Assembly (NCBI GenBank): GCA_001464455.1
Contig: LNEI01000017.1
Location: forward strand, 1-64,000
DNA from: Acidobacteria bacterium Ga0077534
GTDB lineage: Bacteria; Acidobacteriota; Blastocatellia; Pyrinomonadales; Pyrinomonadaceae
Reading direction: 5' to 3'
DNA: 64,000 nt
Below the pieces are notes generated by a model. It searched no databases, was not told where the DNA came from, and saw only the letters and a program-made list of their open reading frames with translations. Of the stretch, positions 51,715 to 59,316 are shown piece by piece. Positions within the stretch are counted from its first letter, which is position 1; every line of letters begins with the position of its first letter. Made by a program: the position numbers and the translations under genes.

Positions 51715-52371
51715 TCACTCGAATTGCTTTCGGAATTCCTCGAACGTAGCCTTTAGCTCATCGACCTCGCCGCGAAGAGTCGTGACTTCTTCTTCCAGCT
51801 TTTGGATACGTTCGGCGTCGACTGAGCCATGCGTACGCTGGGCGGTGACGGTGGCGGCGAAAGCTTCGACGTCGATCTCGCCGCAGAGCAGGTGGGCGAA
51901 GCGGGCTTCTTTTTGGCCGGGAAGGACGGGAAGCTTCATTACGAGCGGGTCATCACGGCGCATCAGGCCGTCGAGGGTTTCCTGGACCTCGCCAAGGTTT
52001 GGAAAATCGTAGAGACGCTCGGTACGTGTTCGCAGTTCACCGAGTGTCTGCGGGCCGCGGAGCAGCATGATGTCGATGACGGCTGTTTCCTTCGGGTCGA
52101 GCTCATAAACGCTCGGCAGCATGTGCTTGTACTTCGGCACCCGGCTCGTCGAGCCGTAAAAGACGTAGACCAGATTGCGGTCACGCAGGTTATCGAGTGC
52201 CCCCGTTACTATAGTCTCTGAATAAGAAACCACCGGGTCGCGGCTGCTTTTCTGATTGCAGGCGTTGACCAGTGCGTTCAAGGTCATCGGGTAATATTCC
52301 GGCGTAGTCAGTTGTTTTTCGACAAGCGACCCGAGTATGCGGGCTTCGATCTCATTTATCTTTTCAGGCAT
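51715..52371 (-). CDS. YceH family protein (DUF480)
   Basis: 218 residues. Two winged-helix-like units: EARILGSLVEKQLTTPEYYP and PMTLNALVNACNQKSSRDPV in the first, LRGPQTLGELRTRTERLYDF in the second. C-terminal coiled coil of Glu/Lys-rich heptads (ERIQKLEEEVTTLRGEVDEL). This is the YceH/DUF480 family, conserved but of unclear function; DNA binding is likely from the fold. Confidence 0.9.
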   Translation of the reverse strand: MPEKINEIEARILGSLVEKQLTTPEYYPMTLNALVNACNQKSSRDPVVSYSETIVTGALDNLRDRNLVYVFYGSTSRVPKYKHMLPSVYELDPKETAVIDIMLLRGPQTLGELRTRTERLYDFPNLGEVQETLDGLMRRDDPLVMKLPVLPGQKEARFAHLLCGEIDVEAFAATVTAQRTHGSVDAERIQKLEEEVTTLRGEVDELKATFEEFRKQFE

Positions 52372-52420
52372 GATCTGCGGTTTTCGTTAACATTGGTATT
52401 GTAACTTACAATTAACGTAA

Positions 52421-53053
52421 GTGGATATTCTGATAGCCCGAACTGAAACCGAAATTGACCATGCCTTCGAGCGGCTCGTCGGCTGTTCGACCGTTGGATG
52501 CGACACCGAAACCTCCGGTCTCGGAGCGCGTACGGCGAGGCTGTTCTCGGTCCAGTTTTCGGACGGCGAGTTTAACGTTCTCGTGCCGATCAGCGAGGGT
52601 GTAACCCTCGGAAAACTCGCCGCGATCCTCGAAAACCAAGCGATCACGAAGGTCTTTCACAACGCCAAGTTCGACCTGGATTTTCTCGGCGAAAATGGCT
52701 ATACGACGATAAATATCTTCGACACCATGGTCGCCGAAAAGGTTCTGACCCGCGGAGCTGGCCAGTCCTCGTCTCTTGCCGAAACTCTGTATCGACATTT
52801 CGCCGTAGATCTCGACAAATCGCAGCGGGCGAAATTTAACCGCAAATGGGACGGCATTTGGACCGATGAACTGGTCAGCTACGCTCTATCCGATGTTATC
52901 TACCTTCCGCAACTGATGGCCACGCAGTGCGAATGGATGGAGCGTCTCGGTCTGACAAACGAGTTTGCGACCCAAATGGCCCGCATTACACAGCTTCCCG
53001 CAGCAGATTCCGCTCGGTATGAAGACGGTGATGCTCGCCGTGATAGATCGTAA
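52421..53053 (+). CDS. RNase D-like 3'-5' exonuclease domain protein
   Basis: 210 residues with a GTG start. The DEDDy exonuclease motifs are present: VGCDTETSGLG (Exo I), FHNAKFDLDFLGENG (Exo II) and YALSDVIYLPQLMATQ (Exo III with Tyr). No HRDC domain follows, so it is shorter than RNase D. The last 68 bp overlap the convergent DinB-like gene, and the C-terminal DSARYEDGDARRDRS is unlikely to be conserved. Confidence 0.85.
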   Translation: MDILIARTETEIDHAFERLVGCSTVGCDTETSGLGARTARLFSVQFSDGEFNVLVPISEGVTLGKLAAILENQAITKVFHNAKFDLDFLGENGYTTINIFDTMVAEKVLTRGAGQSSSLAETLYRHFAVDLDKSQRAKFNRKWDGIWTDELVSYALSDVIYLPQLMATQCEWMERLGLTNEFATQMARITQLPAADSARYEDGDARRDRS

Positions 53054-53522
53054 AATAGAGCATCTCGCGGATGGTCAGCTTGCCCAGCAGCGGGTGCGGC
53101 AGAACGAGCTTGTCGAGCTTGGCTTCGTCAAACTTTGCGATGTTTTTGCAGAGCTTTTCGACCTGAGCTCGAAGCTCGCCGAGCAGTTCGCCTTTTCGAT
53201 CGAACGCAACAGGCTTTGGCACGAAATCGGCCGGGGCTTTCCCGCCATCAGCCAGGCCTTGTTTGTAACGAGCGACCAGGTCGTCGTAGCTCAACGACTC
53301 GTGATCGGCAGTTCCGAACATCGCTTTCAGGGCAAACTCCGGTGCCATCAGCCCCTTGTTGAGCGGTGCGACCGATTTGCAGAGATGTTCTGTTTGCTGA
53401 CCGGCGGTCCATTTATCTCCAACCGCAGCGAACGTAAAATCCGCTTCCGAAAGGCCGCCAACAAACTCAGCAAACGCCTCGTAGTTAGTTTTGATTTGGT
53501 CGATGATCTGTGATTTGTCCAT
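52986..53522 (-). CDS. DinB-family protein
   Basis: 178 residues forming a likely four-helix bundle. The metal-binding histidines of the DinB/YfiT fold are visible: QQTEHLCKSVAPLNKG near residue 45 and FTIYHGEHHRLHTERNLL near the end. Family members act as metal-dependent transferases, often with bacillithiol, mycothiol or glutathione, or have unknown roles. Shares 68 bp with the convergent exonuclease gene. The thioesterase gene starts just upstream of it. Confidence 0.85.
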   Translation of the reverse strand: MDKSQIIDQIKTNYEAFAEFVGGLSEADFTFAAVGDKWTAGQQTEHLCKSVAPLNKGLMAPEFALKAMFGTADHESLSYDDLVARYKQGLADGGKAPADFVPKPVAFDRKGELLGELRAQVEKLCKNIAKFDEAKLDKLVLPHPLLGKLTIREMLYFTIYHGEHHRLHTERNLLREAV

Positions 53523-53525
53523 AAA

Positions 53526-53996
53526 CTACCAACGGTGATAAGCCGGATGGCCTTCCTTAACAGCGACAAAAGTGCCCCGGCACGTGTCGCAGACCTTGCC
53601 GCCGGCGATGAGTTCAGCTTCGACGGTTGCCCGGTCATCTGAAGATTCGACGACGCGAGCTTTCAACGTGATCGGGCCGTCGACCGGCGTCGGCCTGAGT
53701 AGTTTTACATGAAAGTCCGCCGTGACCGTACAGGGAGTTTTTGTCTCGCCCCGTTTCTTCATGAGGTGATACGCGGCCGCCCAGTTTGAATGACAATCGA
53801 GCAAAGCACCGATAATGCCGCCGTTCAAGATACCCGGAAAAGCCTGGTGATGCGGCTCCGCATGCCACTCGGCGACAAACTCGTCGCCCTGGGCAAACGT
53901 GTTGATATGCAGCCCTTTATCATTTGCGGGGCCGCAGCCGAAACAAATGCTATTTGGCGAGTACTTCTGCTGGAGTGACATTTGGTCTTGCATCAT
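53526..53996 (-). CDS. Hotdog thioesterase (PaaI-like)
   Basis: 156 residues with a hotdog fold. The PaaI-type sequence is HQAFPGILNGGIIGALLDC and the pattern FPGxxNGGIIGAxxD; SICFGCGPANDKGLHI at the N-terminus has a cysteine pair. The hydrolysed CoA ester is unknown. A second thioesterase of this fold lies near 61 kb. Ends 3 bp upstream of the DinB-like start codon, so the two are likely co-transcribed. Confidence 0.87.
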   Translation of the reverse strand: MMQDQMSLQQKYSPNSICFGCGPANDKGLHINTFAQGDEFVAEWHAEPHHQAFPGILNGGIIGALLDCHSNWAAAYHLMKKRGETKTPCTVTADFHVKLLRPTPVDGPITLKARVVESSDDRATVEAELIAGGKVCDTCRGTFVAVKEGHPAYHRW

Positions 53997-54054
53997 GTTT
54001 TACTGTTACAGATTTTCTCCGAAAGACTCAACTTAAGGAAAACACTATTTTGCC

Positions 54055-55758
54055 ATGCTATCTCTACTGGCTATCGGCGTAATTGCCTGGCTCGTTTTCG
54101 GTTACTTCGCTTACGGCCGATGGGTTTCCCGTCAGTTCAAACTCGATGACAGCCGCGAGACGCCGGCCAACAAGGTGAACGACGGCGAAGATTTTGTACC
54201 GACCCAGCCGTTCTATCTATTTGGCCAGCACTTTTCGGCCATCGCGGCGGCCGGGCCGATCGCGGGGCCGATCATCGCGTGTCTCGCCTTTGGCTGGCTT
54301 CCCTGCCTGCTTTGGATCGCTCTGGGCGTCGTCCTGATCGGTGCGGTCCATGACTTTTCCGCTCTTACATCGTCGGTACGCCACGGAGCTCAGTCGATAG
54401 CCGAGATCACCCGTGACAAACTTGGCGGTAAAGCGGGCCGGGCGCTGATGGGTTTCATCTGGATCGCCCTCGTCTATGTTGCCGTAGCCTTTACCGATAT
54501 CACGGCCGGAACCTTTGTCGCAGGCGATGAATCGCTGGTCGGCGAAACACGCTTTAACCCCGGCGGTGCCGTCGCGATGGCGAGCGTGCTGTATCTAGGC
54601 CTCTCGATATTACTCGGTCTCGTCGAACGCTTTCTAAAGCCGCCGCTTTGGCTTGCTACGATCATCTTTGTTCCCGCAACATTCGCCCTCGCATACGTCG
54701 GCACGATGTTTTCGAACGTGCTCGTCTTTGGCCATCAGACGTGGGCCGTGCTCATCATCGCTTACTGCGTTGTCGCCTCGCTCCTGCCCGTTTGGGCGCT
54801 GCTGCAGCCTCGCGGATATCTCGGCGGCTTTGTTTTGTATGCCGCGATCCTCGTCGGCGTCATCGGCATCTTCTTTGGCGGCTACGAGATACAACAGCCT
54901 TCGTTCAAATCGTTCGATGTCGGCGGTATGACCGGAATGCTGTTTCCCTTCCTCTTTGTCACGATCGCCTGCGGAGCCTGCTCGGGTTTTCACGGCCTTG
55001 TATGCTCGGGAACCACCTCGAAGCAGATCGACAAGGAATCGCACACCCGGCCGATCGGCTACGGAGCCATGTTGGCCGAGGGCTTTGTCGCCTTTATCGC
55101 TCTAGTTACCGTCATGGTCGCCGTTGGCGATTCGCTGGTCGGGCCCGACGGTAAAAACCTTCCCGCGGGCAAGATCTACGGCAACGGCATCGGCAACTTT
55201 CTCGCCCTGGTCATCGGGCAGGAGAATCTAAAATTCGCGATCACGTTTGGCGCGATGGCGTTCTCCACCTTTGTCTTCGATACGCTCGATGTCACCATGC
55301 GGCTCGGCCGCTATCTGGTGCAGGAGCTTATCGGCATTCCCGGAAAGCTCGGAGCCATCATCGGTACTCTGATAACCGTTGCGGTTCCATTCGCGCTCAT
55401 ATTTCTGGCAAAGCCAGGCAGCTACATCGAATTCTGGACGCTCTTCGGTGCGTCCAACCAACTGCTCGCCGCGCTAACGCTGCTCTCGATCACCGTTTGG
55501 CTTTACAAGGCCCGAAAGCGGATCGCGTTCACGCTGCTGCCGATGTTGTTCGTCCTGTCGATCACGCTATGGGCTTTGGCAACGTTGGTCTACAGCAACT
55601 TCCAGGCAACGACCGGATTTGACATCAAGCTGATCAACGGCATTATGTCGCTCGCGTTGATAGTACTCGCGATCTTTCTAGTGATCACCGGGCTGATGAA
55701 ACTTCGTCGCGATGACGATGATGATGCTGTCGCGGGCGAATTAGCAGAGGCCAGCTAA
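54055..55758 (+). CDS. cstA: CstA-family carbon starvation/peptide transporter
   Basis: 567 residues with at least a dozen transmembrane helices. Conserved segments: YGRWVSRQFKLDDSRETPAN near the start, GPIAGPIIACLAFGWLPCLL, then GAVHDFSALTSSVRHGAQSI. CACSGFHGLVCSGTTSKQI is typical of the family. CstA/BtsT proteins import peptides or pyruvate; the substrate here is uncertain. Shorter than E. coli CstA (about 700 residues) but like other short members. Its stop overlaps the convergent gene by 4 bp. Confidence 0.92.
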   Translation: MLSLLAIGVIAWLVFGYFAYGRWVSRQFKLDDSRETPANKVNDGEDFVPTQPFYLFGQHFSAIAAAGPIAGPIIACLAFGWLPCLLWIALGVVLIGAVHDFSALTSSVRHGAQSIAEITRDKLGGKAGRALMGFIWIALVYVAVAFTDITAGTFVAGDESLVGETRFNPGGAVAMASVLYLGLSILLGLVERFLKPPLWLATIIFVPATFALAYVGTMFSNVLVFGHQTWAVLIIAYCVVASLLPVWALLQPRGYLGGFVLYAAILVGVIGIFFGGYEIQQPSFKSFDVGGMTGMLFPFLFVTIACGACSGFHGLVCSGTTSKQIDKESHTRPIGYGAMLAEGFVAFIALVTVMVAVGDSLVGPDGKNLPAGKIYGNGIGNFLALVIGQENLKFAITFGAMAFSTFVFDTLDVTMRLGRYLVQELIGIPGKLGAIIGTLITVAVPFALIFLAKPGSYIEFWTLFGASNQLLAALTLLSITVWLYKARKRIAFTLLPMLFVLSITLWALATLVYSNFQATTGFDIKLINGIMSLALIVLAIFLVITGLMKLRRDDDDDAVAGELAEAS

Positions 55759-56234
55759 GATTGCCGATCTCGCGTGAGCGGAACGTGTTCGAGGGCCCTG
55801 GTCGTATGGTCAGTGACGCTGGGTACCGGGCCTCGATGTTCAGCAAGAACCCTCGCGTCTGATCGCGGCTCATCAAGCTGCGCAGTGATCCTCGAGACCA
55901 ACTCAGCCGGACTAGGCTTCACGTCGCTTTCGACAGGACTTCTTCTGCCGCCCACCATTTGAGCGCTGTATTTAAGGATTAGCCAGCAAACAGTAACTAG
56001 AGCTGCCAGATAAAAGGCCGCGATCGGTACGAAGGCTTCCATCGGGACTCCCCTTTGCAAAAGGACCACAGCGACAAAAATAAAACCCACGAAACCAAAA
56101 CCGCCGACATAGCTGATCGATCCGGCGAGATTTTCTCCGACGGAAAGCTCACCGCTCTTTGGAACGCGGTTGCCGCATCGGTTGCAGAAATTTAGAGTTG
56201 CTTCCAGCTGTGTGCCGCAGCCTGAACAGTACAT
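55755..56234 (-). CDS. Zinc-ribbon membrane protein
   Basis: 159 residues. An N-terminal zinc ribbon with two CxxC pairs (MYCSGCGTQ and FCNRCGNRV) precedes two transmembrane segments (about residues 42-65 and 70-92) and a soluble tail. Zinc-ribbon leader proteins of this layout are common and unassigned. The start is 15 bp after the stop of the next upstream gene, so these two membrane genes form one unit. Confidence 0.7.
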   Translation of the reverse strand: MYCSGCGTQLEATLNFCNRCGNRVPKSGELSVGENLAGSISYVGGFGFVGFIFVAVVLLQRGVPMEAFVPIAAFYLAALVTVCWLILKYSAQMVGGRRSPVESDVKPSPAELVSRITAQLDEPRSDARVLAEHRGPVPSVTDHTTRALEHVPLTRDRQS

Positions 56235-56249
56235 CTGATCCTCCCAGGG

Positions 56250-56867
56250 TTATGATTGCGAAGGCTTGATCTTGTCCTCGAGCCAGTTTGTAAGGTCGTC
56301 GATGGATTCGATGTGGATCGGTTTACCCTTCCACGCTTTCACCACGAATACGATCAGCAGCACCGTAGAAACAAGCTGAAAGACCACATTCCCGATCTCG
56401 GCAACGTCCGTCAGGTTTCCTATAAAGCCAAGAACTGCGCTTACGATGAGCACCGCGATATGTGCCGCGAGGCCCTGAGCGGCATGGAACCTCACCTTTG
56501 CCTCGCTCTTAGGCACAAGAAATAGGATCAGAAGGCCGGCGATCATTCCGATATACCACGGAATGTACGGCAACGCGGTCATTACGTTCTCAGGCAGGCC
56601 AAACTTCTCGACCTTTCGCGAAAGAGACTGGTTGACGTTTGCCAGGCCAACGGTTTGATATTGGTTTGGCTGCTGAGTTGAGAAACCCGCCATCCTCGCA
56701 TTGTCGAGCACCCGAGTCACTTCCTCGTCGGGCGATGGCGGAGGAGCGAACTGCCGGGTCTCGCCGCCAGAATAAGGCAGAGCCTGAGTCTCGCCCTGCA
56801 CGGCTGCAGTACGTGCTTTCTCAGGAAACTCGGGATCGAGTGGATTTGTATCGTACTTGGTTGCCAT
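56250..56867 (-). CDS. Membrane protein, DUF4870/Tic20-like
   Basis: 205 residues. A long disordered N-terminal part (to about residue 95, rich in Pro, Thr and Glu) precedes four membrane segments: ENVMTALPYIPWYIGMIAGL, AAQGLAAHIAVLIVSAVLG and others, then VVKAWKGKPIHIESI. The HAAQGL-type core resembles DUF4870 proteins. Function unknown. The ATG at 56867 (MATKYDTN) is chosen over an upstream frame start. Confidence 0.65.
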   Translation of the reverse strand: MATKYDTNPLDPEFPEKARTAAVQGETQALPYSGGETRQFAPPPSPDEEVTRVLDNARMAGFSTQQPNQYQTVGLANVNQSLSRKVEKFGLPENVMTALPYIPWYIGMIAGLLILFLVPKSEAKVRFHAAQGLAAHIAVLIVSAVLGFIGNLTDVAEIGNVVFQLVSTVLLIVFVVKAWKGKPIHIESIDDLTNWLEDKIKPSQS

Positions 56868-56925
56868 CTCTGTTGATAATCTTACGATAAATTCTCCCTG
56901 ATAGTTCGGAAAAATCACTCTGCGG

Positions 56926-58362
56926 CTACGCAGCTTTCTCTGAGCCGGCCATAAAGGTATCCCAGTCCTCTAAAGCTCTCTCCACCTGCACCATGTGCCG
57001 TTCACGCTTTCGCCGATATTTCTTCCGAAGTTCGGGCGGCAGCGGTTCTAGTAGGCCGAAGGTAATGTTTACCGGCTGGAAGTTCTTTGTTTCAACGTTA
57101 GAGACGTAACGGCATAATGCGCCGATCGCTGAGGTCTGCGGAGCGGTGATCAGGGGTTGACCGCGCAGAGTGCGAACCGCATTTTTCCCGGCGATCCAAC
57201 CCGTCGCGACCGATTCGACATAGCCCTCTACACCGGTGATCTGGCCGGCGAAGAAAAGTTGCGGGTTTGATCGCGTTTCGAGCGACTCGTTCAAGATCTT
57301 CGGGCTATTGATGAACGTGTTGCGATGGATCTGGCCGAACTGCAGGAACTCGGCGTTTTCGAGCCCGGGAATAAGCCTCAGCACGCGTTCCTGTTCGCCG
57401 TAGCGAAGATGATTCTGAAATCCGACCATTCCGAAGGCGTCGGCCATGAGATTTTCCTGTCGGAGCTGGACACATGCGTACGGTTCCTCACCGGTTTTCG
57501 GGTGGCGAAGGCCCTTCGGCTTCATCGGCCCAAACCGAAGGGTCTCGGGGCCGCGTCGTGCTATCTCCTCGATCGGCAGACAGCTTTCGAACCAGTGTGT
57601 ATCCTCAAAACGTTTCAACGGTACAGACTTAGCGTTCAAAACTGCGTCGATAAATATCTCGTATTGCTCGCGGTCCATCGGGCAGTTGATATAGTCGTCG
57701 CCGCCCTTGTCATAACGAGCCGCCTTAAACGCGATCGACATATCGATCGAATCCGCCGCAATTATAGGAGCGATAGCGTCGTAAAAATAAAGCTGATCGT
57801 CACCCGTAAACTTCATGATCTCAGCGGTCAAAGCATCCGATGTCAGCGGCCCGGTCGCGATAATCGTCGGAGCGCTGCCCCTCTTGTCCGCAAGGCCGCG
57901 TTTTTCAGCGGCCTGATCGTGGTCGATAGCGTTGGGACTGGATGCCGAAGCGGCATCCATGCGGACAGGAGTGTCCGCGCTCCAATCGAATGTCCTCACT
58001 TCTTCGCGGACGATCTCGATGTTCGGATGATCCTCGATGCGTTCGGTGATCATCTCGGCAAACTTGATCCGATCGACTGACAAGGCGGCTCCGGCCGGGA
58101 CACGCGTTTTCTCTGCCACGTCGAGTACCAGCGAACCGCCCCGGCGTAGTTCTTCCTTGAGCAAGTACGGAGCCGAACCGGGTTCGTCGGTTTTAAGCGA
58201 GTTCGAGCAAACGATCTCGGCTAACTGATCAGTGCGATGAGCCGGCGTCTGTACGACGGGCCGCATTTCGTACAAGCGTACCGACGCCCCAAGTTCCGCC
58301 GCCTGCCAAGCCGCCTCAACCCCGGCGAGTCCCCCGCCGATCACATTTATTGGGTCACCCAT
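56926..58362 (-). CDS. trmFO: Methylenetetrahydrofolate-tRNA-(uracil-5-)-methyltransferase TrmFO
   Basis: 478 residues. The FAD-binding start is INVIGGGLAGVEAAWQAAEL; further conserved parts are CSNSLKTDEPGSAPYLLKEE, then MGDP at the start codon, FINSPKILNESLET and FFAGQITGVEGYVESVATG. It makes T54 in tRNA from methylene-THF. Typical members are about 440 residues; this one has about 35 extra residues near position 125-160 (ADTPVRMDAASASSPNA and on), within a segment that otherwise leads to IIATGPLTSDAL. The extra part coincides with two palindromes at 57940-57978. Confidence 0.92.
   Translation of the reverse strand: MGDPINVIGGGLAGVEAAWQAAELGASVRLYEMRPVVQTPAHRTDQLAEIVCSNSLKTDEPGSAPYLLKEELRRGGSLVLDVAEKTRVPAGAALSVDRIKFAEMITERIEDHPNIEIVREEVRTFDWSADTPVRMDAASASSPNAIDHDQAAEKRGLADKRGSAPTIIATGPLTSDALTAEIMKFTGDDQLYFYDAIAPIIAADSIDMSIAFKAARYDKGGDDYINCPMDREQYEIFIDAVLNAKSVPLKRFEDTHWFESCLPIEEIARRGPETLRFGPMKPKGLRHPKTGEEPYACVQLRQENLMADAFGMVGFQNHLRYGEQERVLRLIPGLENAEFLQFGQIHRNTFINSPKILNESLETRSNPQLFFAGQITGVEGYVESVATGWIAGKNAVRTLRGQPLITAPQTSAIGALCRYVSNVETKNFQPVNITFGLLEPLPPELRKKYRRKRERHMVQVERALEDWDTFMAGSEKAA
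57940..57978. repeat. Two adjacent palindromes inside trmFO
   Basis: GGATGCCG-AAG-CGGCATCC (57940-57958) and GCGGACA-GGAG-TGTCCGC (57961-57978) are two perfect stems, 8 bp and 7 bp, two bases apart, within the trmFO coding sequence. They encode the extra residues seen in this TrmFO and keep the frame. They look like an in-frame insertion of a REP-type element. Confidence 0.65.
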
Positions 58363-58857
58363 TCTATGTACAAAAGCCCCCTCGGTTTGAATCCATTCTC
58401 CACCATTTTGAGGTGCGGTTACAGGCGACTACCTGGATCCTGTCCAACTATAGTGGCCTCGGAATCTGTTTCCCCTCTCCCGATCAGACAGTCTGACCAT
58501 TTCTCGCCAGTGGTAATCGTCCGAACGCACCAAACTAAGACTTCAAAAGTCTTACAATAATTTTGGCTGTAACTGTTGCGCTCATTACGCTTAACCCCAT
58601 TTTTCGCACTGTCCCATTGTCCCAGCAGTATCCCAAGCCTATCATGGGACAAGCAACTTCAGTCGTATCAACAATTTACAACCAAAAAATCACCGAAAAT
58701 CGCAAATTTTCAAAAAACTTTTAGGCAAAAGCTAACTCGTGCTGAAGAAAATTGGCCGCTTCGACAAGCCAGATCGGTACTACGAATTATATCGAAGGAA
58801 TGTTGCATATATATTCTTACGTTTTATTACTGCAACTAACTGCTGAAATATACGAGT
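58363..58857. other. Gene-free interval between trmFO and the ABC transporter
   Basis: About 495 bp. It has an inverted repeat TTGTCCCA/TGGGACAA (58618-58625, 58645-58652) and an AT-rich tail near 58790-58850. No convincing gene, tRNA or RBS-led frame is visible; the few open frames lack homology. It must contain the promoter of trmFO, which is transcribed away from it. Confidence 0.5.
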
Positions 58858-59286
58858 CTATTCGGTTGCGTCCAGCTCTTCTTCAAGCAGCTGACGCTCG
58901 TAGAGATCGGCGTATTCGCCGTCTAGCCTGAGGAGTTCAGCGTGGGTACCGCGTTCGATTATTTGGCCTTCGTGCATGACGCAGATAAGGTCGGCGTCTT
59001 TGATGGTGGAGATGCGGTGCGAGACGATGAGCGTGGTGCGGTCTTCGCGAACGCTGCGCAGGTTGTGGAGGATCGTTTCTTCGGTATAGGTATCGACAGC
59101 CGATAAAGAATCGTCCAGGATCAGGATCTTAGGGTCACGCATCACCGCACGAGCTATCGCTGTGCGTTGCTTTTGTCCACCGGAAAGCGTAATGCCGCGT
59201 TCACCGACCAGTTGTTCGTATTTGTTTGGAAATTCTTCTATGTCGCCGGCTAGTCCGGCGACGCGGGCGGCGTCGACGACAGTCAT
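58858..59286 (-). CDS. ABC exporter, C-terminal half of the nucleotide-binding domain (split gene)
   Basis: 142 residues beginning [19 protein letters not shown]. It contains the Q-loop-distal half of the ATPase: the signature [14 protein letters not shown], Walker [13 protein letters not shown] and the H-loop VSHRISTI. It continues, in another frame, the half encoded by 59303-60712. An AAGGAGGGG sequence from the preceding palindrome lies just upstream of this ATG, so reinitiation is possible. Without the other half it cannot act; a sequence error is the alternative explanation. Confidence 0.7.
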   Translation of the reverse strand: MTVVDAARVAGLAGDIEEFPNKYEQLVGERGITLSGGQKQRTAIARAVMRDPKILILDDSLSAVDTYTEETILHNLRSVREDRTTLIVSHRISTIKDADLICVMHEGQIIERGTHAELLRLDGEYADLYERQLLEEELDATE

Positions 59287-59295
59287 CTTCCGGCT

Positions 59296-59316
59296 CCCCT
59301 CCTTACGAAGGAGGGG
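59296..59316. repeat. Palindrome CCCCTCCTT-ACG-AAGGAGGGG at the ABC split
   Basis: A perfect 9-bp stem with a 3-nt loop. On the coding strand it contributes the TAA stop of the first half and AAGGAGGGG, an ideal Shine-Dalgarno-like sequence, ahead of the ATG of the second half. The two arms extend with one mismatch to GC pairs on both sides. It most likely inserted into the ABC gene and broke the frame. Confidence 0.75.

Noticed and set aside
58419-58652. Minus-strand frame of 77 codons upstream of trmFO
   Set aside because: No homology or clear ribosome binding site; overlaps a likely promoter region and an inverted repeat.
58576-58839. Plus-strand frame of 87 codons between trmFO and the ABC gene
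   Set aside because: No ribosome binding site of quality, no family resemblance, low-complexity composition.
59232-59257. Palindrome TCGCCGG-CTAGT-CCGGCGA in the ABC C-terminal half
   Set aside because: It encodes native, conserved residues ([12 protein letters not shown]) and adds no insert, so it is probably chance.
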